Positions 26,263 to 35,260 of a stretch of DNA of 64,000 nucleotides are shown piece after piece. Made by a program: the position numbers and the translations under genes. The DNA lies in assembly GCA_965242735.1 (NCBI GenBank), contig OZ251497.1, positions 1,364,001-1,428,000 on the forward strand. Reading direction: 5' to 3'. The notes under the pieces were generated by a model that made no database searches, was not told where the DNA came from, and worked only from the letters and a program-made list of their open reading frames with translations. Position 1 is the stretch's first letter. Each line of letters begins with the position of its first letter. Source of the DNA: G958295645 sp965242735. GTDB taxonomy: Bacteria; Gemmatimonadota; Gemmatimonadetes; Longimicrobiales; Gaopeijiaceae.

Positions 26263-29193
26263 CTATCGGTCAACCGCCTTCCCCGCCCGCACGCTCGGCT
26301 CCGCGCACCACTTCCGGCGCAGCACGGCCAGCGGTTCCTCCAGCGACGCCCAGTCCAGCCCCATCACGTCGCGCAGCACGCGCTCGTCGAGGCGGCGGCG
26401 AGCCGCGTCCGAGTCCGCGAGGAACGCCGGCTTGAGCTCCGCGTCCGTCATCTCTTCGAAGACGGCTTCCGCGGCGGCCAGCTGGTCCGGCGCCAGGGCG
26501 GTCACGTCGAGGAAGGGCGCGCGGCGGATGGCGGTGACGGGCATGAGGCCGCGTCCGATCTGCTGCTTGCTGGCGTGGTACCAGTACAGGAAGAGGCCGA
26601 GCGTGGAGTTGCCCCACAGGCAGTAGGCCTTCTCGTGAGCCTGGGTCGGGAGCTGGATGTTCGGCCAGCCCCGGCCGCCGATCGTTCGCGACCGCGTGAA
26701 CGCCGCCGCCAGCGACTGGGACGTGAAGCTGAAGTCGCGGTTGTGGTGAACCCAGCTCCGCGTCTCCCAGATCTGTTGCGCCTTGGCCTCACGGCCCTCC
26801 CGAACGAGACCGTAGGTGTCCGCCGCCACGACCATCTTTCTCTGGAGCGACGCTTGGTTGCGCCAGAGCATGGGATACGCGGGCTCTCCCGACATCGGAT
26901 GGCGGTCGAAGGGGGCAGCTTGGTTGTTCGCGATGTTGTTGTCGGCCCAGCCGACTTGGCCGAACTCGCCCACGGGCTTCACGGGCACCGAAGGCGCGTC
27001 CTCGCGCGGCGCCGTGGGCAGCCACAGGGTCCCCTGGGCCAGTTGACGGGCGGCCTGGACGACCATGACGTCGCTCACCGGACAGCACTCCCACGGGCCT
27101 TCGGTCAACGGCGCTTCGAGCGCCTCGCCGATTCGGTCTTGCCCCACTTTGAGCACGGTGCCGCCCAGAGGACCGTCCTCAATGCGCCGAATCGGCCGGG
27201 CGCCGAACCGGGCCCGCTGAATGGCTCTGGCCGCTTCCGTCGCCTCCATGGCGTTGGACGGACGGCGCGCCAAGGTGACGAAGACGCCGCGACCGCCGGC
27301 CTTGCCCGCCTTCGCCTTGCGTGCGACGATCAGGACTTCCGCCATCTTGGTGTCCGCCGACCAGGACTGGTCGATGGGCCGGGCGCCCGCCAAGCCGACG
27401 ACCACGACGTCGTCGTAGCGCGACGCCAGCAGCTTGCGCACGCCGCTCCAGCTCATGCCCTGAATCGCGGTCAGCGGCAGGACGAACGCCACGGTTCCTT
27501 CGGCCTTGCACATCTTGTCGGCTACGGCGACGAACGCCGACGCGATTCCCGCGGATCCGTGATAGCAGGTGCCTCGGCCGAGCGCCTTCATCGAGTCGTC
27601 CATCTTCTTCTGGACCTCGGGGTCCATTCCCAGGCCCCTGTATTGCTTCCACTGTCCTTCGGCGCCCGATTCCCAGTCGGACATGGCCCGCGTGAAGGGC
27701 GGGTTCATGATCACCAAGTCTTGGCTGGACGGCGGGGTCTCGACCGCGAACTCGCCCACTCTCACGGACTTGGCCGAGACGACTTCGGGCGCGCTCATGG
27801 GAAACAGGGAAGGCAGGACCGTGCTGTCGCCCAGCAGATCGAGCGAGCCGATCGCGATGCGTTGATTCTCCTGTTTGCCGTACTCCGCGCTGAACACCCG
27901 CGACTTCTCGTACAAGACCGTGGGGTGGACCGACGACAGCATCGCCGCCGTCAGGTGCGCCGCGGAGGGCACGATGTCGCACGCCGTGAGCGCGTCCTCG
28001 ATCATCTTGCCGTGGAGGCTGGCTGGGTCGCCGCCGGCCAGCTCGTGCAATTGGGCGAGGCGATGGTAGGCCGCGTGAATCAGAGTTCCGGTTCCGCAAG
28101 CGTAGTCTGCGGCGCGAAACGAGGTCATTCGCTCCGGACAGGCCCAGCCGTCCTCGGGGATTGCCAAGCGAGCCAGAAGCGCGGCGGACTCGGGGCGCGT
28201 GTAGAACGACGCCAAGTACTTGCGGTCGCCGATGAAGCGCTGAAACACGACGCCCGCCAAGTCGTGTGAGCGCGCCACGCCCAGATCGACGAGCGTGGAT
28301 GCCGTATTTGCAGCGATCCGCAGCATCCTGTTGGCTTCTTGGGGCGGGTTGACGCCAGCGAGCAACTTGCGGGCCAAATGGAAGATTGACCAGTAGTTGA
28401 TCTGCAGGATCTTGTCCCATTCTGCGATCATGCCCGCTTGGGTCAAGTCTCCGGAGCCTCGCATCTGCGCCAAGTTGCGCACGCCCCGGTTGCCGGCGAG
28501 CCCCTGCTGAAAGACCAGCGCGTTGACGACGATCGTGGCGGCGATTCCCAGCATCTGGTCCAACTTCGACTCGTCGTAGTCCTGCCGCAGCGCTGTCGCG
28601 ATCTGCGCCTTCCAGTCCTCGCTTCGCGACGCTGCGTCCCGCAGGCGGCCGACCATGTCGGCGACACCGCGTTCGAGCACTAGAACCGCCTCTTTAAGCG
28701 CGCTGGCCGAGACGCCCGCGTGATCCACGAAGACGGCCAAGTCCTCCACCGTGCCGGAAATGAATCCGGCGGCGGGGAACCGCGTCCGTGTGCCTGTGCG
28801 GCCAGCATCGGCGGCGAACAGGGCGAATTCGAGAAGGACGCCCGATTCCCGCAACGCTTCGGTCAACTCCGCCGGCGTGTCGCAGTGGTCGAGACCGGTG
28901 CGGGGAGTCCGCAGGGCCACGACCGACCGGACCGTTCCCGCGTGTGCAACGACCTCCGGGTCGATTTCCTCCCCGAGGCGAGACCGCGCTTCGGCTTCCA
29001 CGCTGCTCGCCGGCAGCCACTCGTTCTCGATGACGACCGGTTGGCGGCCGTCGGCCGTCACGACGATGTCAGGAGAACGACGGTTGCCTACGAAGCACTG
29101 CGTCTCGGTGTAGATTCTCGACCGCGGGCTCGCGGCCTGGAGCAAGTCGGCCAAGCAGCCGTTGACGAGCTGTTCGGAGATGCGTGGATTCAC
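26263..29193 (-). CDS. N6-adenine DNA methyltransferase with a possible nuclease-like N-terminus
   Basis: 976 residues. The methyltransferase core has motif I in ADYACGTGTLIHAAYHR (residues ~363-378) and catalytic NPPF at 497-500, the gamma-class N6-adenine signature. The N-terminal ~130 residues contain PDIVV...VVIENEW (residues 41-59), reminiscent of a PD-(D/E)xK nuclease but with Glu where Lys is usual, so activity is uncertain. The long C-terminal part (after ~650) may be the target-recognition domain. It could be a type IIG-like restriction-modification enzyme or a modification-only defence component. The start overlaps the regulator stop as ATGA; no separate specificity subunit is nearby. 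Confidence 0.8.
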   Translation of the reverse strand: MNPRISEQLVNGCLADLLQAASPRSRIYTETQCFVGNRRSPDIVVTADGRQPVVIENEWLPASSVEAEARSRLGEEIDPEVVAHAGTVRSVVALRTPRTGLDHCDTPAELTEALRESGVLLEFALFAADAGRTGTRTRFPAAGFISGTVEDLAVFVDHAGVSASALKEAVLVLERGVADMVGRLRDAASRSEDWKAQIATALRQDYDESKLDQMLGIAATIVVNALVFQQGLAGNRGVRNLAQMRGSGDLTQAGMIAEWDKILQINYWSIFHLARKLLAGVNPPQEANRMLRIAANTASTLVDLGVARSHDLAGVVFQRFIGDRKYLASFYTRPESAALLARLAIPEDGWACPERMTSFRAADYACGTGTLIHAAYHRLAQLHELAGGDPASLHGKMIEDALTACDIVPSAAHLTAAMLSSVHPTVLYEKSRVFSAEYGKQENQRIAIGSLDLLGDSTVLPSLFPMSAPEVVSAKSVRVGEFAVETPPSSQDLVIMNPPFTRAMSDWESGAEGQWKQYRGLGMDPEVQKKMDDSMKALGRGTCYHGSAGIASAFVAVADKMCKAEGTVAFVLPLTAIQGMSWSGVRKLLASRYDDVVVVGLAGARPIDQSWSADTKMAEVLIVARKAKAGKAGGRGVFVTLARRPSNAMEATEAARAIQRARFGARPIRRIEDGPLGGTVLKVGQDRIGEALEAPLTEGPWECCPVSDVMVVQAARQLAQGTLWLPTAPREDAPSVPVKPVGEFGQVGWADNNIANNQAAPFDRHPMSGEPAYPMLWRNQASLQRKMVVAADTYGLVREGREAKAQQIWETRSWVHHNRDFSFTSQSLAAAFTRSRTIGGRGWPNIQLPTQAHEKAYCLWGNSTLGLFLYWYHASKQQIGRGLMPVTAIRRAPFLDVTALAPDQLAAAEAVFEEMTDAELKPAFLADSDAARRRLDERVLRDVMGLDWASLEEPLAVLRRKWCAEPSVRAGKAVDR

Positions 29194-29768
29194 CGTTGCC
29201 TCCGTGCCTCGGTCCCCAAGGGCTGTGGCGCAGGCCGGGGGCGCATCGATGGCGCTCTCATCACTTTTGCGATGCGGGGATTCGTGGCAAAGTCGGGTCT
29301 GGACGCATCCGCTTGAAGCAGAAGCATTGGTTCTTCGGGACGCCGAAGCTCCCTCGCTTCGTCCGACAGAGCCGGACGAACGTCGGGTCGCGCGAATCCA
29401 CCGCCGGGCTGGCCCATGACTTCAGCAAACCGTTTCTCCCGCAACAGATCGAACGGCGATGCGCCTCCGTCTTCTCTGAGAAGAAACCTTCTTGTGTCGC
29501 GACTAGATCCGCGATCAAGATGTCGAATCGCTGCGAGCGTGCGACGCACTGCATTTTCGGCCACCTTGCCCGGTGGGAGGCCGCTGGCCCAATCGCAGAG
29601 TTCTTCCTCCGATACGCCGAACATGTCGGCCAGTTCGTTCCAGTCAAGGCCCGAGCGTCGTCGAATCTCGTACACGGCTGGGCTTGTTTCCGATGCATCC
29701 GCGCGGGCCGTGGCGCGCGATGAACTTGATGCCCGTTGGCGCGAGGACGCGCTGGATGACGCCTTCAT
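29190..29768 (-). CDS. XRE/MbcA-ParS-antitoxin-like regulator
   Basis: 192 residues from ATG 29768. After a low-complexity Ser/Ala start there is a helix-turn-helix (IRRRSGLDWNELADMFGVSE), then a Xre-MbcA-ParS-antitoxin-like region with SPFDLLREKRFAEVM. The last ~70 residues have no recognisable fold. It is coupled to the methyltransferase by an ATGA overlap, so it probably controls that gene. The start is uncertain: a GGAGG lies 14 bases upstream of this ATG, and the frame stays open to 29921 without coding character. Confidence 0.6.
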   Translation of the reverse strand: MKASSSASSRQRASSSSRATARADASETSPAVYEIRRRSGLDWNELADMFGVSEEELCDWASGLPPGKVAENAVRRTLAAIRHLDRGSSRDTRRFLLREDGGASPFDLLREKRFAEVMGQPGGGFARPDVRPALSDEARELRRPEEPMLLLQADASRPDFATNPRIAKVMRAPSMRPRPAPQPLGTEARRQR

Positions 29769-29990
29769 TCGGCTTTCGGAAACCTCCGCTTGGCGGATGG
29801 ACGTCTCCAGGCGGTCCGACCGACGGAGCGCCGGAAGGCGGGGCGAGGCAGACACGGGAAGCGGCCGGCGCCGCTCCGGGCGACGGGTCGAATATACGAT
29901 GCCGCAGGGGAAAGCGCACACGGGGAAGGGGAGCGGCTCAGACCCACCGCGCCCGCTGAGGTCCGCGCCTCCGAGCCCTCCGCGCCGCCC

Positions 29991-30956
29991 TCAACCCGCC
30001 CTCGGATACGACCCCAACACCTTGAACGTCCCCGCGGCCCCCGCAATCGCCGCCAGGGCGCTCTCGACGACGGACTCCGTCCGGTGCCCCTCCAAGTCCA
30101 GCAGGAAGAAGTAGCGGCCCGGGCTCGCCTTGTCCGGCCGGGACTCGATCTTGAGCATGTTGATGCCGCGCGACGCCAGTTCGCCCAGCGCCCCGTGGAG
30201 GATTCCGGGGCCGTCGCGGCTGAAGTCGAAGCAGATGGAGGTCTTGTCGCGCCCGGTGGGCTCGGCGTCCTCGACGGCCAGCGCCACGAACCGCGTCTGG
30301 TTGCGCGGCCCGTCCTCGATGCCCGACGCGACGACCCTGGCGCCGAAGAGCTCCGCCGCCCGTCGGCTGGACACGGCCGCGGCTCTCCGGCCGCTCCGAA
30401 GCATGTCCTGCACGGCGGCCGCCGTGCTCAGCGACGCCGAAAACGCCGCCCCCGGCAGATGCCGCTCCAGGTAGCCCCGGCACTGGGCCGCCGCCTGCGG
30501 GTGCGAGAAGACGATCTCGACCGCGCCGGCGTCCGTGCCGAGGCCCGGTGCCTCCGTCCCGTCCGTCGCCCGGTGTCCGCCGTCCCTTGCGGCTTGGTCC
30601 GCCCGCTGGCCTGCCGCGCTCTCGCTTCCGGCCCGGCCCGGCTCCCGGCCCGCGCTCTGGCTCCCAGCCCCGTCCGCCCCCGCCGCCGCGACCAGGCAGT
30701 GCCGAATCGGGACGACGATCTCCTGCTTGATCTTGAGCGGCGTCTCGTGGATCAAGAGGTCCGTCGTCTCTGTGACGGCCCCCTCCAAGCTGTTCTCGAT
30801 GGGAACCACGGTCTCGTCCGCCTCCCCGCGTTCCACCGCCCGAACGGCCCCCCGAATGCTGTCGCAGGCGACGCGGCGCGCTCCGGGGGCGTAGGCCAAC
30901 GCGGCTTCTTCGCTGTAGGTGCCCTCGGGGCCGAGATAGGCGACTGTGCGGCTCAC
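29991..30956 (-). CDS. pheA: Prephenate dehydratase
   Basis: 321 residues. Converts prephenate to phenylpyruvate in phenylalanine synthesis. The start MSRTVAYLGPEGTYSEEAAL is classic; VPIENSLEGAV and the catalytic NQTRFVAL follow. A C-terminal ACT domain (SRGINMLKIESRPDK) gives phenylalanine feedback. An unusual ~50-residue Ala/Gly/Asp-rich insert follows PIRHCLVAAAG (about residues 90-145), making the protein longer than the usual ~280. It sits alone between two accessory gene pairs. Confidence 0.93.
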   Translation of the reverse strand: MSRTVAYLGPEGTYSEEAALAYAPGARRVACDSIRGAVRAVERGEADETVVPIENSLEGAVTETTDLLIHETPLKIKQEIVVPIRHCLVAAAGADGAGSQSAGREPGRAGSESAAGQRADQAARDGGHRATDGTEAPGLGTDAGAVEIVFSHPQAAAQCRGYLERHLPGAAFSASLSTAAAVQDMLRSGRRAAAVSSRRAAELFGARVVASGIEDGPRNQTRFVALAVEDAEPTGRDKTSICFDFSRDGPGILHGALGELASRGINMLKIESRPDKASPGRYFFLLDLEGHRTESVVESALAAIAGAAGTFKVLGSYPRAG

Positions 30957-31002
30957 GGCGCTTCAGCTGGTGGCGGACGACGTGTTCCTCGGCGAGCGTC
31001 GG

Positions 31003-31599
31003 TCAGGATTCGAGCGCCTCGAACAAGCGACGGCAACTAGGGCACCGCTCCTTGACTCGTTCCGGCTCGATCCGAGCCAAGAGATCGCTGGCGTGGTTGA
31101 TCTTGTGGTACTTTCTTTTCTTGGTGTCGCGCGTCGCACGCTTGAGAGCGTCCAAGAGCTTGCTCGGCGGCACCGTTTCGATATTCTTCGCTCTCGGCAG
31201 GGCACGTGGCCGAAAGTTTGAGCCATAGTACTTGGCGAGCGCTTCCCGGTCCGCCACAATCCACGCCTCCATGGATTGGACCATGAAGTGAATGGCGTCC
31301 TCCCCAATTCCGGTGACGTCCCATTTGTCTTTCTGCCGAACGTGAGCACCGGGACTCCCCGTTACGGGACCTTCAGAATCGACCAGAAGAATCGTCTTGC
31401 CGCCGCCGTCACCATCGACCGCGTCCTTGAACAGCTTCCATGCTTCTTCCCGGGAGCCGCAGCACACAATCTTCCATTTCCAAGACTTCTTCCTTGCCCT
31501 GGCCTTGGCGGTCTTCAGAAATTCGTCCATCCCGCGCCGCAGCGCGGCCCGGCCCGCGCCTCGTCCGCCACCCTCCATGTAAATCGAGACGCCCGTCAC
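31003..31599 (-). CDS. DUF4276 protein, TOPRIM-like partner of the ATPase
   Basis: 198 residues from GTG 31599, which overlaps the ATPase stop as GTGA. Visible features: VSIYMEGGGRG at the N-terminus with an acidic residue, then ILLVDSEGPV with a D-x-E pair, the pattern of TOPRIM-like metal sites, and FMVQSMEAWIVADREAL typical of DUF4276. Pairs of an OLD/ABC-type ATPase with a TOPRIM-like protein occur in phage defence (for example PARIS). Whether this pair is such a system is inference. A small zinc-like CPSC lies near the C-terminus. Confidence 0.75.
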   Translation of the reverse strand: MTGVSIYMEGGGRGAGRAALRRGMDEFLKTAKARARKKSWKWKIVCCGSREEAWKLFKDAVDGDGGGKTILLVDSEGPVTGSPGAHVRQKDKWDVTGIGEDAIHFMVQSMEAWIVADREALAKYYGSNFRPRALPRAKNIETVPPSKLLDALKRATRDTKKRKYHKINHASDLLARIEPERVKERCPSCRRLFEALES

Positions 31600-32903
31600 G
31601 GGTTGGCGCCCAACTCGCCCATCCGCCACAGGTCGCCAAGACGGTACTCCTCCAGCCACTTTGCCAGCCGGTCCGCCTCGAGGCGCTTCAGGATCGTGCC
31701 AGCTCCAGGCCGTTCGCACACGACGACGGAATCCACGTGGCTGCTGAGCGCGGACACGAGCGCATCGGAATGCGTCGTGACGACGAGCTGCATGCGCGAC
31801 GACGCTTCCACCAGCACTTCGGCGGCCAAGGCGACGGCATCGGGATGGAGTCCAATTTCCGGTTCTTCAATGCACGCCAAAGGCGGCGGTTCCGGGGTCA
31901 GCAACGTGGCCAGGACGGCAATGAACCTCAGCGTCCCGTCGGAAATGCGCGTGGCAGGGACTGGGGTCGAGAAGCCGCTTTCGTGCAGATAGAACTGAAC
32001 GGCGCCGCCTGCGATGCGCGTCGACAGCCGCTCGAAACGAGGGAAAAAGCGACTCAACAAGTCGTTGAACTCGCGTCCGCCGTGGTGTTCGATCTGATTG
32101 AGCACCAAAGCCAAGTTGCTGCAGTCGGGGAGCAGAGCGTCTTCCGGCAGATCGGCCGGCTGCGGACGACGAAGTGCCGTCGCGCGTCCGATCGCCCACT
32201 CGCGAAAAGTCTTCACGCTGGCGAAGCGCTTTCCGGTCCAGGTGATTTCCGGATACTTGTCCGGCTCCTTGAACTGAGCCAGGACAGACTGATTCCTCTC
32301 CACATGACCTGAGACTCCGGTCGAGGTCAGCCCATCGAGCCGGTAGTAGACATTGGTCGTCCCGGGTGCAGGTTCCTGTGGGAGGCCGAGCATACGGCCA
32401 CGCTCACCGGCGAAATCGCTGGCCGCTTCCGGGCCCCGGTCCAGGTGCAGGAACGTCAACGGACTGCGCGGTTTGGGAACCGGCTCGGCGTCGGCAATCT
32501 CCTCGGTGAAGACTTCAAGACGGTTTCCGACCTCGCCGAACCTCAAGCAATACTGAAGCGGAACGCCAGTCGGGGAGCCTTCGTCCAGGACAACCTCCAC
32601 GGTCGCGATCTCGTTCATGCGACGAACTTCCAGAAGGCGCTTCTCCCTCGCAGAGAGCCCCCCGTCCGCCGCTTCTCCCGTGCCGCCGCCCTTCCACAGC
32701 CACTCGGCGACGCCGCCGCCCGTCCGCACGGGGACGGCCAGGTCGGTCGGCGTCGCGGCGAGCAGCTCGAACGCCTCGATCAGGTTGGTCTTGCCCGCCC
32801 CGTTCGGTCCGATCAGAACGTTGAGCGGCCTCAATTCGAACGCGTCGGAGCCGGGGGCGAATGACAAGAGGCCATCGAGGCGAACGCGGCTGATCGTCGT
32901 CAC
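31596..32903 (-). CDS. AAA/ABC-type ATPase of the OLD-like group
   Basis: 435 residues from GTG 32903, with AAGGA ~9 bases upstream; the frame stays open far upstream only as a shadow of other genes. Walker A is PLNVLIGPNGAGKTNL (residues ~25-40). The Walker B/D-loop segment is LACIEEPEIGLHPDAV and the switch His is VVTTHSDALVSAL. The start VTTISRVRLDGLLSFAPGS is typical of AAA_21-type ATPases. It is translated just before the DUF4276 gene with overlapping codons, so the two products likely form one ATPase-effector complex. Confidence 0.85.
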   Translation of the reverse strand: MTTISRVRLDGLLSFAPGSDAFELRPLNVLIGPNGAGKTNLIEAFELLAATPTDLAVPVRTGGGVAEWLWKGGGTGEAADGGLSAREKRLLEVRRMNEIATVEVVLDEGSPTGVPLQYCLRFGEVGNRLEVFTEEIADAEPVPKPRSPLTFLHLDRGPEAASDFAGERGRMLGLPQEPAPGTTNVYYRLDGLTSTGVSGHVERNQSVLAQFKEPDKYPEITWTGKRFASVKTFREWAIGRATALRRPQPADLPEDALLPDCSNLALVLNQIEHHGGREFNDLLSRFFPRFERLSTRIAGGAVQFYLHESGFSTPVPATRISDGTLRFIAVLATLLTPEPPPLACIEEPEIGLHPDAVALAAEVLVEASSRMQLVVTTHSDALVSALSSHVDSVVVCERPGAGTILKRLEADRLAKWLEEYRLGDLWRMGELGANP

Positions 32904-33386
32904 GAGCTTGCAATCCTTCGTCAGCGGGGCTGTCCACGCCGGGCAGCTGTGAAGGTAACGCCGCCCCTCGTACTTGATGTGCCCGCCCGCCACCCGACGC
33001 GGCAAAATGCCCGGCATCCCCGGTTCGTGGACGCCGACCACCGGCGCGCGGGTGCCCCGACGGTCGGCTTGCCGGAGCCGGAGCGGGGCGTCGCGGTCTC
33101 CGGGGGCGAACCTGGACGCGCGACAACTTCCCCCAGATGCGGCGGGGGACGCTCCCCCTCCCGACGCCCGCTTGGGCCTCCGTCCAGCGGTCACGAGTGC
33201 CCGCGCGGGACGCGGCTCTGGCAGCGCGCGCTGCTCCCGTCCCGCAAGCCCGCCCGCCCTTCCCTTGTCCGCCGCCCGTCCCATGCGGTAGTTTTCCGGG
33301 CTTGCCGCGCCCCCCGCCAGCCCGGAGCGGCGTGGCCCGGCTTTTCTTCCCGCCCGGCGTCCCTCCATCAAGGAGCCATTCGGTCC
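32904..33386. other. Intergenic gap between divergent ATPase and symporter genes
   Basis: 483 bases of GC-rich sequence. Open frames here are short or continuous with gene shadows and show no family motif. It presumably holds promoters for the two divergent transcripts, but none can be placed. Confidence 0.4.
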
Positions 33387-35123
33387 ATGACGGACTTCTA
33401 CGCGAGCCTCACCGGCTTCTTCTCCGACAACATCGCGCGCCTGACCGACTTCCTGGGACAGCACGTCGTCGAGCGCGGCATCCCGATCGGCGGAGAGAAC
33501 ATTCCGTTCATGGTGATTCTGCTGCTGGGGATCGGCGGCTATCTCACCTTGCGGCTGGGGTTCGTCCAGGTCACGCGGCTTCGGCACGGGGCGGCGGTGG
33601 CGACGGGGCAGTACGACGATCCCGACGACGAAGGGGACGTCACGCACTTCCAGGCCCTCTCGACGGCGCTGTCGGCCACGGTCGGCATCGGCAACATCGC
33701 GGGCGTGGCGCTGGCGATTCACTGGGGCGGGCCGGGGGCGCTGTTCTGGATGTGGGTGACGGCGTTTCTCGGGATGGCCACCAAGTACTCCGAGGTGACG
33801 CTGGCCCAGAAGTACCGGGTGACGGAGCGCGAGGGGCTGAAGTCGGGCACGGTGTCGGGCGGCCCCATGTACTACATCGAGCGCGGGCTGGGGCCCCGGT
33901 GGAAGTGGATGGCGGTCTTCTTCGCCTTCGTCCTGGGGATTTCGGCGTTCGTGACGGGCAACGCCGCGCAGGCCAACACGGTCGCCGACGCCATGGAGGC
34001 GCAGTTCAGCATTCCGACGTGGGTGACGGGACTGGTCACGGCCAGCCTGATCGCCGCGGTCGTCCTGGGCGGGATCAAGCGGATCGGGCGCGTGACGGCG
34101 GTGCTGGCTCCGATGATGGCGGTCGTCTACGTCACGGCCGCGCTGGTGGTCCTCATCTTCAACGCGGGCGACGTCTTCCCGACGTTCGGGCTCATCTTCC
34201 GCGAGGCGTTCAACCCGACGGCCGGCGTGGCCGGAACGGGGGTGGGGGCCTTCCTGGTCACGCTGATGTGGGGCGTGCGGCGGGGGCTCTTCTCGAACGA
34301 GGCGGGCCAGGGCTCGGCGCCGATCGCGCACTCGGCCGCCAAGACGAACGAGCCGGTGTCCGAAGGCGTGGTGGCGCTCCTGGAGCCCTTCATCGACACG
34401 CTGGTGATCTGCACGCTCACGGGCCTGCTGGTGATCATGACGGGCGTCTGGAACGACCGGTTCCAGACCGAGATCGCCATCGAAGGCGGCGACCTGTCGT
34501 ACCGGGCGGTGCAGGTGGACGGCAACTTCCTGGAGGTGACGCCGGCCGGCGAGATTCGCATCGAGGACGGGGTGCACGTGGCGACCGGCCCGACGGACCC
34601 GCAGGTGTCGTGGCACGAGGTCCCGGTCGAGCAGCTGTTCGTGGACGAGGAGCAGACGCGGCCGTTCACCGGCGTGATCGATCCCATGGCGGGCGAGGCG
34701 CGGGGCGACGACGGGGAGATCCACGCCTCGCTGCACGGCATGGCGGTGGAGAGCGGGGCGCCGATGACGATGGCGGCGTTCCGGCGCGGTCTGTCGCCGC
34801 TGGGCGACTGGGGCCACTACATCGTCGTGCTGTCCGTGCTGCTGTTCGGCATCTCGACGGCGATCGCGTGGAGCTACTACGGCGACCGTTGCGCCAACTA
34901 CCTGTTCGGCGCCAAGGCGATCGTGCCCTACAAGATCCTCTTCGTGCTCTTCCACTTCCTGGGCGCTCGGGCGGCCTTGGACGCGGTCTGGGACTTGGGC
35001 GACGTGCTCCTGGCGATCGTCATCTGGCCCAACTTGATCGCGCTGGCCCTGCTGGCGCCGAAGGTGGTGGACATGACGCGCGACTACTTCGAGCGCAAGC
35101 CGTGGCAGGAAAGCAAGGAGTGA
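33387..35123 (+). CDS. Sodium:alanine/glycine symporter (AGCS family)
   Basis: 578 residues. ATG 33387 has AGGAG 11 bases upstream. AGCS features: FQALSTALSATVGIGNIAGVALA, GPGALFWMWVTAFLGMATKYSEV, GLFSNEAGQGSAPIAHSAAKTNEP. It imports small neutral amino acids with sodium across the inner membrane. Between helices in the C-terminal half there is a ~110-residue hydrophilic insert (from NDRFQTEIAIEGG to about GLSPLGDWG), which makes it longer than the usual 450-500 residues. It is the only gene of its transcript. Confidence 0.92.
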   Translation: MTDFYASLTGFFSDNIARLTDFLGQHVVERGIPIGGENIPFMVILLLGIGGYLTLRLGFVQVTRLRHGAAVATGQYDDPDDEGDVTHFQALSTALSATVGIGNIAGVALAIHWGGPGALFWMWVTAFLGMATKYSEVTLAQKYRVTEREGLKSGTVSGGPMYYIERGLGPRWKWMAVFFAFVLGISAFVTGNAAQANTVADAMEAQFSIPTWVTGLVTASLIAAVVLGGIKRIGRVTAVLAPMMAVVYVTAALVVLIFNAGDVFPTFGLIFREAFNPTAGVAGTGVGAFLVTLMWGVRRGLFSNEAGQGSAPIAHSAAKTNEPVSEGVVALLEPFIDTLVICTLTGLLVIMTGVWNDRFQTEIAIEGGDLSYRAVQVDGNFLEVTPAGEIRIEDGVHVATGPTDPQVSWHEVPVEQLFVDEEQTRPFTGVIDPMAGEARGDDGEIHASLHGMAVESGAPMTMAAFRRGLSPLGDWGHYIVVLSVLLFGISTAIAWSYYGDRCANYLFGAKAIVPYKILFVLFHFLGARAALDAVWDLGDVLLAIVIWPNLIALALLAPKVVDMTRDYFERKPWQESKE

Positions 35124-35260
35124 CGGGCTAGCGGGGCTCCAGGACGGACGGCCGCCCGCGTGCGCTGATGGAGCGACGGCCTGGCCGGGGGGAAGGGAAG
35201 GCCCGTTTGGGACGCTAGCACGAGCGGGGCGCGCGCGGCCGCCGGGGCCGCCCGCGCTCG

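Noticed and set aside
29769..29921. Upstream extension of the XRE-like regulator to 29921
   Set aside because: Arg/Pro/Ser-rich sequence without similarity; ATG 29768 is nearer to a GGAGG and the folded domain.
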